64,000 nucleotides of DNA from Vulcanimicrobiota bacterium (GCA_019637395.1 JAHBVR010000003.1:434001-498000), one strand, 5' to 3'. Counted from the first letter of the stretch, positions 1 through 7,521 are shown. Numbers and translations: made by a program. Notes: generated by a model not told the origin, from the sequence alone.

Positions 1-2
1 CC

Positions 3-116
3 GATGACGCGCTCTATGTTTCGAAACGAGAAGGTCGTAACCGGGTCACACCCGCTCCCACCCTGGAAGAAAAGAAACTGTTGCCGGAGATCGTTCAGGA
101 AACGCTGCCGCGCTAA
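3..116 (+). CDS. C-terminal end of a GGDEF-domain (diguanylate cyclase) protein, partial
   Basis: Only the last 37 codons lie in the window, reading in frame from base 3 to the TAA at 114-116. The peptide DDALYVSKREGRNRV matches the end of GGDEF domains, whose last helix and strand typically read DxALYxAKxxGRNR. GGDEF enzymes make cyclic di-GMP from two GTP. The active-site GGDEF loop lies upstream of the window, so activity cannot be judged. About 22 residues follow the domain end. The stop is only three bases from the end of the convergent PrsW-like gene. A PilZ gene at 13.6 kb is a possible c-di-GMP receptor in the same region. The family call is good for such a short piece. Confidence 0.72.
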   Translation, partial: DDALYVSKREGRNRVTPAPTLEEKKLLPEIVQETLPR

Positions 117-119
117 ATC

Positions 120-1043
120 TCAAACCAGCAACCGCTGGCAATGCGAACATCGGTCACCCTCCGCGCATTCCTTCAAGCAGGCCAGGCAGAGACGCTTCTC
201 ATCCCAATCCTGTTCGCCGCACTGCGGGCAATAGCGATATTCGCTGCGGCCCAGACCGTGGCAGGCGCGGCATTCGCGCACCAACTGACTGCTCGTCTGG
301 CGACGCGAGCTGGTAAAATACGACTCTTGCAGGCGTTGCCGAAAGATGATCACCAGACCCCCGAAGACCAGCAGCGCCGCCCAGGGCCATCCCTGCGTCA
401 GGCACCAGTCGTAGAGACCATGGAAAATGGCAGCCCAAACCAGCGCTTCCAGCACCGTGCCCCAGCCGGCTCCCCTCCCCTGGGGGCTGACGCGCCCCCC
501 ACTTTGCTTGCGCAGTCCCAGCGCAAATCCCCAGATTCCCGACATGGCCACGTGCGCGAAGGTAGCCGATAGCGAGCGGCTGAGCAGCACGCCGGCGTCT
601 TGATAGTTCATGACGTAGTGAAAATTCTCAGCCGTAGCAAAACCCAGGGCGGCGGCGCTGGCGCAGCCCACGCCGTCCCAGGCCTCGCGAAAGTCCCGGC
701 GCGGCCAGCCGGCAACCAGCACGGCCAGCATTTTGCACGATTCCTCCAGGCCACCCACTATCACGCAGAAGAAGACCAGCGAGCCCAGCAGGCTCTCCGG
801 CTGAACCGGATCATAAACCATGTGAAAGAGTTGAACCCCGAACACCGACAATCCGCCAGCCAGGAAAGTCAGCACCAGGCGGCTCCAGATCAGCGGCTGG
901 GGCGAGCGCGACTCGACGTAAGCCAGCCAGAAGAGACCCGGCAACCAGCTGAGAACAAAGGCCTGGGCGAGAAAATTCAAATGGGAACCCAACAGAGGCG
1001 AGTGCCCCGGTTCAGGAAGGGTAGATAGCCGGCCACCAAACAT
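120..1043 (-). CDS. PrsW-family intramembrane metalloprotease with C-terminal zinc ribbon
   Basis: This 307-residue, multi-pass membrane protein has the motifs of the PrsW/CAAX-protease superfamily: GGLEESCK (Glu100, Glu101), FATAEN (Glu139), a conserved His near 164 and HGLYD near 208-212. These are the expected metal ligands and catalytic residues. PrsW in Bacillus cleaves the anti-sigma factor RsiW; the target here is unknown. After the last membrane segment there is a Cys-rich zinc-ribbon tail (CxxC pairs, about residues 255-305), which is not part of the core family. ATG at 1043 lies inside the upstream RDD gene. A TTG at 980 that overlaps the RDD stop in a TTGA arrangement is an equally possible start and removes only 21 residues. 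It is the last gene of the pilC operon. Confidence 0.82.
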   Translation of the reverse strand: MFGGRLSTLPEPGHSPLLGSHLNFLAQAFVLSWLPGLFWLAYVESRSPQPLIWSRLVLTFLAGGLSVFGVQLFHMVYDPVQPESLLGSLVFFCVIVGGLEESCKMLAVLVAGWPRRDFREAWDGVGCASAAALGFATAENFHYVMNYQDAGVLLSRSLSATFAHVAMSGIWGFALGLRKQSGGRVSPQGRGAGWGTVLEALVWAAIFHGLYDWCLTQGWPWAALLVFGGLVIIFRQRLQESYFTSSRRQTSSQLVRECRACHGLGRSEYRYCPQCGEQDWDEKRLCLACLKECAEGDRCSHCQRLLV

Positions 1044-1465
1044 CCACCCCAGTGGCGCCAGCCCAAACTCTGGCCCTGCGGACCCAGGCGCTTGAGAGAA
1101 AAGACCTGCTGGCCCGGAGTGGCCGAATCGGCCGCTTCCCAGAGCGAGGCCCAGAGCGGCAACAGCACCAACCAGAGCCAGTCGCTCACTTCCGGGAAAA
1201 AGCAGGAAGCGATCAGGGAAAAGGCCAGGCTGTCAAAGAGCAGAGCACCCAGACGGCGGCGCCAAGAAGCGGGGCGCATCTGGAGCGGGCTGCTCAAAGC
1301 CGGCTGTTGCACCAGAGAGTGGCGGCAGTGCCCGCACAGACGGTCGCCGGGGGAGACTTCGCCGTGACAGGACGGGCACTCCAATTTACGCAGCAGGGCA
1401 CCGTCCAGTCCGCAACGGGTGGCATTACCGGCTACGCGCACCCCGCAGGCCGGGCAAAACGGCAA
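977..1465 (-). CDS. RDD-family membrane protein with N-terminal zinc ribbons
   Basis: Two CxxC zinc-ribbon motifs come first (FCPACGV and ECPSCHG...CGHC), followed by an RDD-like membrane region that begins RRLGALLFDSLAFSL. RDD domains are short membrane modules of uncertain, probably transport-related, function. The start is inferred to be TTG at 1465. AGGAG at 1478-1474 sits eight bases upstream, and the stop of the preceding gene (TAG at 1473-1471) lies between them. A start at 1546 would run through that gene and leave no room for its ribosome site. The protein would be 162 residues. It shares the zinc-ribbon plus membrane layout with the downstream PrsW-like protein, which suggests the two act together at the membrane (inference). 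Confidence 0.7.
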   Translation of the reverse strand: MPFCPACGVRVAGNATRCGLDGALLRKLECPSCHGEVSPGDRLCGHCRHSLVQQPALSSPLQMRPASWRRRLGALLFDSLAFSLIASCFFPEVSDWLWLVLLPLWASLWEAADSATPGQQVFSLKRLGPQGQSLGWRHWGGCLVAGYLPFLNRGTRLCWVPI

Positions 1466-1470
1466 AGAAT

Positions 1471-1893
1471 CTACTCCTGGTCCCGCCTCTGGGCCAACCA
1501 GAAGCCCCCGACCGCCAGAAAGAGAAAGACGATCAGAGCGGCCCAAAGAGGAGTGGCGCTGCCTGTCGACACCGGCGCGGGAGCCAGCGGTTCCAGCGGC
1601 CGGGATTCACCAGTATTCGAAGGGTCCGTACTGTTATGATCAGAAAAAGCTCCGCCCGAAGTGGGAACGGCCACCTGGGCCGGCTCGCTAACCGCTCCCG
1701 CCTGCGCCGGCGTCGCCGATGAGCCGGACTTGGGATGAGAAGGCACTCGACCCGGCACCGGGCTATGTTTGGCGGCCGGGTCCGCGCTCGGTAGGCGCGG
1801 GGCGCCGGCGTCCGGCTCCACCACCGAAGCATCCGGAACGACAGCCCCCCAGGCCGCCAGGCAAAGCAGCAACCAAAGCAGACCAGACTTCAT
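1471..1893 (-). CDS. Secreted or membrane-anchored Pro/Ala/Ser-rich protein of unknown function
   Basis: This 140-residue protein starts with a clear signal peptide (MKSGLLWLLLCLAAWGAVV). A low-complexity segment of about 80 residues rich in Pro, Ala, Ser and Gly follows. It ends with one membrane helix (PLWAALIVFLFLAVGGFWL) and a short Arg-rich tail, so it should be anchored at the C-terminus with the linker outside. The start at 1893 is supported by GAGGAGG a few bases upstream, just after the pilC stop. I recognise no family. Its position between pilC and the RDD/PrsW genes suggests a link to the pilus or secretion platform, or that it is a substrate of the protease; both are inferences. 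Confidence 0.65.
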   Translation of the reverse strand: MKSGLLWLLLCLAAWGAVVPDASVVEPDAGAPRLPSADPAAKHSPVPGRVPSHPKSGSSATPAQAGAVSEPAQVAVPTSGGAFSDHNSTDPSNTGESRPLEPLAPAPVSTGSATPLWAALIVFLFLAVGGFWLAQRRDQE

Positions 1894-1906
1894 GCACCCT
1901 CCTCGA

Positions 1907-3124
1907 TCAAAATTGTTGGACCAGGCTATAGACAGGGGTGAACACGGCCAGCAGCACAAATCCGACCACGATACCCATCCCCAGTATCATAACGGGTTCC
2001 AGGATGGACACCAAGTCCTGCAGAGCCGCTTCCACATCCATGTCGTAAAAATCACCCATTTTTCGCAACATGCCCGCGAGTTCACCGGACTCTTCCCCAA
2101 CCCGCACCATCTGAGTCAAAAGAGACGGAAACTGTCGGTAGTCCTCCATGGGCAAGGAGAGAGACACCCCGGTTTTGAGGTTCTGGGCAATGTCTTCCAA
2201 AAGATCGGCCATAACCGCGTTGTCCATGGCGTAGGCGGTGGTCTTTAAAGAGTGCAGCAACGGAATGCCACTATCGAGTAGAGTGGACAGGGTCCGACAA
2301 AAACGCGTCAAGGCCACTTTGTGATAGATCTTGCCCAACACGGGGGTTTCCAACAACACCCAACTCCACTGGCGGCGGCCCAGCGGAGTCTTGATATAAC
2401 TGCGCAAAGCGAAGAAAACCACGGTGATACCCACGACCAGCGGCACCATGACCGCCGGGTTGCGCAGGATATGGGTAATAGTAATCAGGGCGCGGGTGCT
2501 CCAGGGCAGGTTGATGTTGATTCCGCGGAAGAGTTCGATAAAGGTTGGGAAGACCCAATTCGTCAAAAACATGGTGATGCATACGCTGATGACGAAGACG
2601 ATCAGCGGGTAAGTGGTGGCCGCGCCGACCTTGCGGCGCAGCTCGAATTCGCGCTCCAGATAGCCGGCCAGGCGGTCGAGAATCTCGTCCATGGCGCCGG
2701 AAATTTCGCCGGCCCGGACCATGCTGACGTAAACGGGGCTGAAGACATGTCCTTGCTTCATCATGGCGCGCGACAAAGGCATGCCGTTTTTGACGTCTTT
2801 ATTCAATTGCAACACGGCGCGAGTGACCTTGGCGTCCACCGATTGCTCGCTCAAAGCTTCCAGCGAGCGAGTGATCGGGACACCGGACTGCAATAGCGTG
2901 GCCAGCTGGCGCGTGAAGACAGCCAGAGCGTAGATGGAAACCGACTGCAGGCGGTCGAGTACAGCCAGCATGGCCCCCGCTCCCCGCGGCTTTTCTTTAA
3001 TATGCGTAACGGTATAGCGAACTCGACGCAAATCCTGAATGACGGTATCGGTATTCGGAGCGTCGACCTCCCCCTGGACAACCCTACCCTTGGCATCTAA
3101 CGCTTCATAGAGAAACTTCGGTAT
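1907..3124 (-). CDS. pilC: Type II secretion/type IV pilus inner-membrane platform protein (GspF/PilC family)
   Basis: GspF/PilC is the polytopic platform protein that couples the assembly ATPase to pilin extraction. Two copies of the T2SSF domain are visible (about residues 70-195 and 275-395). Each has the motif LxxGxPLxxxL, as in LLQSGVPITRSL and LLDSGIPLLHSL, followed by GxxxS and GExSG (AGEISG, VGEESG). Reading upstream of the first standard start codon recovers the family N-terminus, PKFLYEALDAKGRVVQGEV, so the protein is about 405 residues, the normal length. An in-frame TAG lies just before, and the only codon correctly spaced (five bases) from AGGAGG at 3135-3130 is ATA at 3124-3122. 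Either AUA starts the gene or one base differs from ATG. No pilB or pilT is in the window. Confidence 0.9.
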   Translation of the reverse strand: MPKFLYEALDAKGRVVQGEVDAPNTDTVIQDLRRVRYTVTHIKEKPRGAGAMLAVLDRLQSVSIYALAVFTRQLATLLQSGVPITRSLEALSEQSVDAKVTRAVLQLNKDVKNGMPLSRAMMKQGHVFSPVYVSMVRAGEISGAMDEILDRLAGYLEREFELRRKVGAATTYPLIVFVISVCITMFLTNWVFPTFIELFRGININLPWSTRALITITHILRNPAVMVPLVVGITVVFFALRSYIKTPLGRRQWSWVLLETPVLGKIYHKVALTRFCRTLSTLLDSGIPLLHSLKTTAYAMDNAVMADLLEDIAQNLKTGVSLSLPMEDYRQFPSLLTQMVRVGEESGELAGMLRKMGDFYDMDVEAALQDLVSILEPVMILGMGIVVGFVLLAVFTPVYSLVQQF

Positions 3125-3128
3125 GGCG

Positions 3129-3135
3129 TCCTCCT
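3129..3135 (-). promoter_or_regulatory. Shine-Dalgarno site that fixes the ATA start of pilC
   Basis: AGGAGG (3135-3130, minus strand) is a perfect anti-Shine-Dalgarno match five bases before ATA at 3124. The TAG immediately upstream in frame excludes any earlier start, and the next ATG, GTG or TTG in frame would delete the conserved N-terminal strand of the family. Confidence 0.7.
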
Positions 3136-3336
3136 AAGGATAGTCAGGCCGAAGGCCGCTAGCCTTCACAAGGATGTGCAATGGGTTGCCCTTTACTGGC
3201 GCGCCCGTGGGAGTCGAAGCAGCTTGCTGCGAGCGACCGCTTGGGAGGGGCAACTCATTGCCCTGAATTCTTCCTTTCCCGGCGCTCTTTTCCCCCCGAG
3301 AAAGGCGCACGTCAAGCCGTTGTCCAAGCAGTTTTT

Positions 3337-4596
3337 ATGCAGACGACCAATTCCGACCTCTTCTCCGCTCTCAGCGCTCGTATCCCAGGCGGAGTCAACA
3401 GTCCGTTTCGCGCCTTTCAGGCCGTGGGCGGCACGCCGCCGGTGCTGGTACGCGGCCGCGGGGCGCGCGTCTGGGACGTGGAGGGTAATGAATATCTGGA
3501 CTTCTGCTGCGCCTGGGGTCCGCTCATGTTGGGGCACTCCCATCCGGAGCTGGTGGCAGCCGGGCATCAGGCTCTGGAAGACGGCAGCGTCTTCGGCGCC
3601 TCCACTCCTTGGGAACTCGAGTTTGTCGAGGCCATCACGGCCGCCTATCCTTCCATGGAAAAAGTTCGCCTGGTCAACTCGGGAGCGGAGGCGGTGGCCT
3701 CCGCCTTACGAGTGGCCCGGGGAGCCACCGGCAAGCCGCGCATTGTCAAATTCGAGGGCTGCTACCACGGCCACGTCGAGTGTCTCGACTCGGTCGGATT
3801 GGAAGCGGAGGAATTGGGTGGCCCCCTGGCTCTGGGAGCCTCACCGGGTAGTGCCGCCGAAACATTGATTGCCCATTTCAATGACCTGGACAGCGCCCGA
3901 CGCATTCTGGAGAAGCACAGCCGGGAGGTGGCCGCCCTCATTGTGGAGCCGATTCCCGGCAGCATGGCGGTTACCCGCCCGGAGCCCGAGTTTCTGAGCG
4001 GGCTGCGCGGCCTGTGTGACGAGTTCCAGGTCCTCCTCATCTTTGACGAGGTTTTGAGCGGTTGCCGGGTGGCCCGAGGCGGCGCCCAGGAACTGTTTGG
4101 AGTTCGTCCCGACCTCACCTGTCTGGGCAAGGCGCTGGCTGGCGGTATGCCGGTGGGGGCCTACGGAGGCCGAAGCGAACTGATGGATCAGGTAGCCCCT
4201 CTGGGCAAAGTTTATCAAGCCGGAACTTTCTGCGGAAATCCCCTGACCGTTCGCTGTGGTACAGCCAATCTGCGCCTGCTCGCCCAACCCGGGGTTTATG
4301 CAAAATTGGCGGCCGAAACCGACTTCCTGGTGGATTCCCTGGCGGGGCTGGACCAAGATCTTCAGATGGTGGCCTATCCAGGTATGTTCGGGCTCTACTT
4401 TGCTCCCCGCCCGGTGTCCAGTCACAAAGATCTGGAGCAGGTGGACCTGGAGCGCTACCGGACCTTCTATCACCGCTTGCTGCGGCGAGGCATCTACTTG
4501 CCACCGTCGAGCCTGGATGCCGCCGGTCTGAGCCTGGCGCACACCCGCCAGGATCTGGAGCGATTTGTGCGGGCGGTGGGCGAAGGGTTGTCCTGA
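3337..4596 (+). CDS. hemL: Glutamate-1-semialdehyde 2,1-aminomutase
   Basis: HemL converts glutamate-1-semialdehyde to 5-aminolevulinate, the last step of the C5 route to tetrapyrroles. The protein has the class III aminotransferase layout: RIPGGVNSPFRAF at the N-terminus, NSGAEAVASALRVAR binding the PLP phosphate, CYHGHVE, FDEVLSG (PLP-ring Asp) and the Schiff-base lysine in CLGKALAGGMPVGAYGG. At 419 residues it has normal length. ATG at 3337 is chosen because the family starts a few residues before the RIPGG motif; the open frame extends to 3181 without conservation. No strong ribosome site is visible. It is divergent from pilC and 21 bases upstream of the next gene. Confidence 0.93.
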   Translation: MQTTNSDLFSALSARIPGGVNSPFRAFQAVGGTPPVLVRGRGARVWDVEGNEYLDFCCAWGPLMLGHSHPELVAAGHQALEDGSVFGASTPWELEFVEAITAAYPSMEKVRLVNSGAEAVASALRVARGATGKPRIVKFEGCYHGHVECLDSVGLEAEELGGPLALGASPGSAAETLIAHFNDLDSARRILEKHSREVAALIVEPIPGSMAVTRPEPEFLSGLRGLCDEFQVLLIFDEVLSGCRVARGGAQELFGVRPDLTCLGKALAGGMPVGAYGGRSELMDQVAPLGKVYQAGTFCGNPLTVRCGTANLRLLAQPGVYAKLAAETDFLVDSLAGLDQDLQMVAYPGMFGLYFAPRPVSSHKDLEQVDLERYRTFYHRLLRRGIYLPPSSLDAAGLSLAHTRQDLERFVRAVGEGLS

Positions 4597-4617
4597 GAGA
4601 GATCGAAAAACAGGCCT

Positions 4618-4929
4618 ATGGGTTTCTTCGAAATGTTGGGAGACTCGCTCAAAGGAGCGGGCAAATCAATGCAAAAAGGCCGTGATGCGGCCATCCGTGG
4701 ATCCGAAAAGATGCTGCGGGTTTCGCGCCTCAAGATGGATGTCCAGGAGATGCGCGAGCAGAAAGACCAGAAGATGCGCGACCTGGCTCACCGTGTCTAC
4801 GAACTCTACGCGCAGAACAAGCTGAACGACCCGGAGCTGGTCGCCTTTTGCCAGGAAATCAAGACTCTGCAATGGCAGATAGACGAGCGCTGGACCGAGA
4901 TCAACCACCTCTCCAAAGCCGACGGATGA
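4618..4929 (+). CDS. Small charged coiled-coil protein of unknown function
   Basis: This 103-residue soluble protein has no signal peptide. After an amphipathic, Lys-rich start (GDSLKGAGKSMQKGRD) it is almost entirely helical with heptad-like spacing around residues 35-60 and 75-98, so a short coiled coil is likely. I do not recognise the family. It lies between hemL (21 bases upstream) and the ITP pyrophosphatase gene, whose ATG overlaps its TGA by four bases. That strongly suggests translation coupling in one operon. Function cannot be inferred from the sequence. Confidence 0.7.
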   Translation: MGFFEMLGDSLKGAGKSMQKGRDAAIRGSEKMLRVSRLKMDVQEMREQKDQKMRDLAHRVYELYAQNKLNDPELVAFCQEIKTLQWQIDERWTEINHLSKADG

Positions 4930-5537
4930 AAATCCTGATCGCCACCGCCAACGCGCATAAGGTGGACGAAATTCGTGAGATTCTGGCCGGCTTTCCTCTG
5001 GAACTGTGCGACCTGCGCGACTTTCCGCCGGTCGAGCCACCCGAGGAAACGGGCCGCGACTACGCCGAAAATGCTCTCCTGAAGGCCGTCTTTTACTCGA
5101 AACATACAGGCTTGCCGGCTCTTTCCGACGATTCAGGCTTAGAAGTGGACGCCCTGGACGGCGCGCCCGGCCTTTACTCGGCCCGTTTCGGGGGCCACGA
5201 TATGCCCCACTCGCAAAAGATTTTGCGGGTGCTCGAGTTGCTCAAGCAACACCCGGAAAAGGGCCGAACCGCACGCTTTCGTTGTTGCAGCACATTGGTC
5301 AATCCCCAGACAGGCCAGACCCTTAGCCAGGAAGCCACCTGCGAAGGGTTCATTGCCGAAACGCCCAGCGGGGAACATGGTTTCGGCTATGATCCTATCT
5401 TCATGGTGGACTCACGGCGCACCATGGCCGAGCTCTCGGCTCAGGAAAAACATGCCATCAGCCATCGCGGCAAGTCCCTGCGCGGCCTGCTAGGCCAAAT
5501 CTACCCCACCACTAACGCTCCCACAGCCCGGCCTTGA
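4926..5537 (+). CDS. rdgB: XTP/dITP diphosphatase (RdgB/HAM1 family)
   Basis: The enzyme hydrolyses non-canonical purine nucleotides (dITP, XTP) to monophosphates so that they are not built into DNA or RNA. Family motifs are in order: ATANAHKVDEIREIL (substrate-binding TxNxxK), ETGRDYAENALLKA, LSDDSGLEVDALDGAPGLYSAR (catalytic and metal acidic residues) and GEHGFGYDPIF, then SHRGKS near the C-terminus. At 203 residues it is normal. ATG at 4926 overlaps the previous stop in an ATGA arrangement and gives the usual MKILIATAN start; the open frame upstream is out of family. It is the last gene before the origin. Confidence 0.94.
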   Translation: MKILIATANAHKVDEIREILAGFPLELCDLRDFPPVEPPEETGRDYAENALLKAVFYSKHTGLPALSDDSGLEVDALDGAPGLYSARFGGHDMPHSQKILRVLELLKQHPEKGRTARFRCCSTLVNPQTGQTLSQEATCEGFIAETPSGEHGFGYDPIFMVDSRRTMAELSAQEKHAISHRGKSLRGLLGQIYPTTNAPTARP

Positions 5538-5826
5538 TAACCTCTCTGGGGATAGCCTGTGGATAACTCGCGTTCGCCGTCACGATCCTTTTGAAACCTG
5601 GCTCGTACCTGTCAAGTCCAGAACGTACTTTTCTATTCGGTATGCTCATGATGCCTTGTTTTCCGCCTGTGGAAAAGTTGTGGACAATGTGGATTTCTAT
5701 TCGGTGGATTTTCGGTAGGAGTCGCTTCCTGAACATCCGAAACCGACTCGTCAAATCGCAGTAATCATGCGATTAAGTGTTCGCCACCATAAACAAACAG
5801 GCGAAAGATCAGGAACCAAGGACTCG
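5538..5826. other. oriC: Upstream half of the replication origin (DnaA-box cluster before dnaA)
   Basis: The gene-free stretch before dnaA holds a perfect DnaA box TGTGGATAA at 5558-5566. It also has a tight cluster of near matches: TGTGGAAAA 5668-5676, TGTGGACAA 5679-5687 and TGTGGATTT 5688-5696, all in the same orientation. A 12-base direct repeat TTTCTATTCGGT occurs at 5630-5641 and 5694-5705. DnaA boxes next to dnaA normally serve both replication initiation and dnaA autoregulation. No clear sigma-70 promoter could be picked out. Confidence 0.8.
5630..5705 (+). repeat. 12-base direct repeat in the dnaA promoter/origin region
   Basis: TTTCTATTCGGT occurs at 5630-5641 and again at 5694-5705, the start positions 64 bases apart. 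A related TTTTCGGT follows at about 5708. The copies flank three DnaA-box-like sites. They may be a binding site for an origin or dnaA regulator; no known motif matches. Confidence 0.6.
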
Positions 5827-7194
5827 ATGCAAAACTCATCTAGCTCGTCGGGCCAGGCACTCAGCGATGAGGTCTGGGAGCGTAGTCTCCGTGTTCTCAC
5901 CGAGATTATGGACCACCCGTTTCGAGGGTCGCTGGAAGGCTCGCGAATCACGCAACTCACAGGTAATAAAGTCACGGTAGGAGTGCTGGGCAAATGGACC
6001 CGGGACGTCCTCAGCCAGAAACAACGTCAACAAGAAGTCGCCGAAGCACTGCGCCGGACCACCGGCCAGAGCTATCAGGTGGAGTTCAAGGATCTAGAAG
6101 AAGAGCCGGCTCTGGAAGTCCCCCCGGTGGCCGCGCTTTCCGTCACCGAGCCGGAGGTGGATACCTCCGACTCAAGCCTGAATCCACGTTATACCTTCAG
6201 TACTTTCATTCGGGGGAGTTCCAATAATCTGGCAGCCGCAGCCGCCATGGCGGTGGCCGAGAGTCCAGCCAGAGCCTACAATCCACTTTTCCTCTATGGG
6301 GGCGTCGGGCTGGGAAAAACCCATCTGATGCAGGCCATCGGCCACGAAGTATTGCGCACCCGCAAGCGGGCTCGCGTCGTCTACGTGTCCTCGGAACGCT
6401 TCACCAACGAGTTGATCGACTCCATCGGTGAAGCCAAGATGAACAAGTTCCGCCGCACTTACCGCAATGTGGACGTGCTGCTCATCGATGACATCCAGTT
6501 CCTGGCCAACAAAGAACGTACTCAGGAAGAATTTTTCCACACCTTCAACGAGCTGCACGGAGCCAACAAGCAAATCGTCATGACCTGCGACCGCCCACCC
6601 CGGCAGATTCCTACTCTCGAGGACCGGCTCCGTTCTCGCTTTGAGTGGGGCATGATCGCGGACGTTCAGTTGCCCGACTTTGAAACCCGCGTAGCTATCC
6701 TCAAGAAGAAGGCCGAACAATCTAAAGCTTTTGTTCCCAACCCTGTGCTCAACTTGATTGCAGAGAAAATTTGCTCTAATATCCGCGAGCTGGAGGGCGC
6801 TCTCACCCGGGTGCTGGCGCATGCCTCCCTGCAAAAGAAGAGCATCACCATGGAGTTATCCCAGGAAGCTCTGGCCGGCATTATGCCCGCCGGCAACCAG
6901 GGAATCGACATCCGGCGAATCCAGGAGGTCGTGTGTGAGTATTTCAGCATGACGGCCAAGGATTTGTTGGGCGGTCGTCGCGATCAGCGCATTGTGCGTC
7001 CACGCCAGGTGGCCATGTATCTGTGTAAAGAGCTCACCGGAGCTTCTTACCCGGAGATCGGCACGCAATTCGGCGGCAAAGACCACACGACGGTGATTCA
7101 CGCCTGTAGAAAGGTTGAATCCAACCTTGAGGACCACTACATTCGCACCAGCCTGGAGAATATCCAGGCCCGGTTGCGAGGCTATCAGCGCTAG
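5827..7194 (+). CDS. dnaA: Chromosomal replication initiator protein DnaA
   Basis: DnaA binds DnaA boxes, oligomerises with ATP and opens the origin. Domain I starts at DEVWERSLRVL. Domain II is short and acidic. Domain III carries NPLFLYGGVGLGKTHL (Walker A) and VDVLLIDDIQFLANKERTQ (Walker B), with the arginine-finger region RLRSRFEWG. Domain IV has the box-recognition signature GGKDHTTVIHACRKVE. The start is chosen at ATG 5827, preceded by AAGGA, giving 455 residues; ATG 5767 would add 20 residues without conservation. Boxes on both sides of the gene suggest autoregulation. A terminator-like hairpin follows at 7220-7246. Confidence 0.97.
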   Translation: MQNSSSSSGQALSDEVWERSLRVLTEIMDHPFRGSLEGSRITQLTGNKVTVGVLGKWTRDVLSQKQRQQEVAEALRRTTGQSYQVEFKDLEEEPALEVPPVAALSVTEPEVDTSDSSLNPRYTFSTFIRGSSNNLAAAAAMAVAESPARAYNPLFLYGGVGLGKTHLMQAIGHEVLRTRKRARVVYVSSERFTNELIDSIGEAKMNKFRRTYRNVDVLLIDDIQFLANKERTQEEFFHTFNELHGANKQIVMTCDRPPRQIPTLEDRLRSRFEWGMIADVQLPDFETRVAILKKKAEQSKAFVPNPVLNLIAEKICSNIRELEGALTRVLAHASLQKKSITMELSQEALAGIMPAGNQGIDIRRIQEVVCEYFSMTAKDLLGGRRDQRIVRPRQVAMYLCKELTGASYPEIGTQFGGKDHTTVIHACRKVESNLEDHYIRTSLENIQARLRGYQR

Positions 7195-7219
7195 GCCAGT
7201 CACAAAATCGTGGCTACAG

Positions 7220-7246
7220 GCCCGGGGTGACCACACCTCGGGCTTT
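7220..7246 (+). terminator. Terminator-like hairpin after dnaA
   Basis: GCCCGGGGTG (7220-7229) pairs with CACCTCGGGC (7234-7243) around an ACCA loop, with one G-U pair. Only three T follow, so termination may be weak. Confidence 0.5.
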
Positions 7247-7254
7247 GCCGTGTA

Positions 7255-7275
7255 CCCGTTTTTAGACAAAACGGG
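7255..7275. repeat. Perfect inverted repeat in the origin
   Basis: CCCGTTTT (7255-7262) and AAAACGGG (7268-7275) are perfect inverse copies around TAGAC. There is no T-run after it on either side. It may be a structural or protein-binding site inside oriC. Confidence 0.45.
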
Positions 7276-7454
7276 CGGGAGAAACTGTGCATAACATGTT
7301 GAAAGGTACTCCAGTTCTAACTGGAAAAGTATTCAAAGTTATCCACATGATCCCCACCGTCCCCAGGCAGTGGATAACCGTCCCCGGGTTTCCAACAGGC
7401 ATTCCACAGCCTGACCCCCGGCGCGGAACTCGACCAACACGAGGTCACCGCGAT

Positions 7455-7509
7455 TTGTCCACAGTATCAACACCCCCTATTACTACGACGACTAGATATA
7501 TAAATAATC
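7455..7509 (+). promoter_or_regulatory. Candidate DnaA-trio and DNA unwinding element
   Basis: DnaA box TTGTCCACA (7455-7463) is followed after a C-rich spacer by repeated triplets CTA TTA CTA CGA CGA CTA (7477-7494). These are the complement of 3'-GAT-type DnaA-trios. The AT-only run ending at 7508 comes next. The dnaN ribosome site GGAGGT (7512-7517) begins directly after. Confidence 0.7.
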
Positions 7510-7521
7510 ATGGAGGTACTC

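Larger units (their letters stand above)
7195..7521. other. oriC: Downstream half of the replication origin, with unwinding element, between dnaA and dnaN
   Basis: This 327-base stretch without a gene contains DnaA boxes in both orientations: TGTGCATAA 7286-7294 (one mismatch), TTATCCACA 7339-7347 (perfect), AGTGGATAA 7369-7377 (one mismatch) and TTGTCCACA 7455-7463 (one mismatch). A GC-rich spacer follows the last box. Then come triplets CTATTACTACGACGACTA at 7477-7494, and then the AT-rich run GATATATAAATAATC up to 7509. This order (box, GC patch, DnaA-trios, AT-rich duplex) is that of the basal unwinding system described in Bacillus subtilis. Near the dnaA end are two inverted repeats, at 7220-7243 and 7255-7275. 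Confidence 0.85.

Noticed and set aside
3151-3167. Inverted repeat GAAGGC/GCCTTC upstream of pilC
   Set aside because: A six-pair stem without a T-run and with alternative overlapping pairings is within chance expectation.
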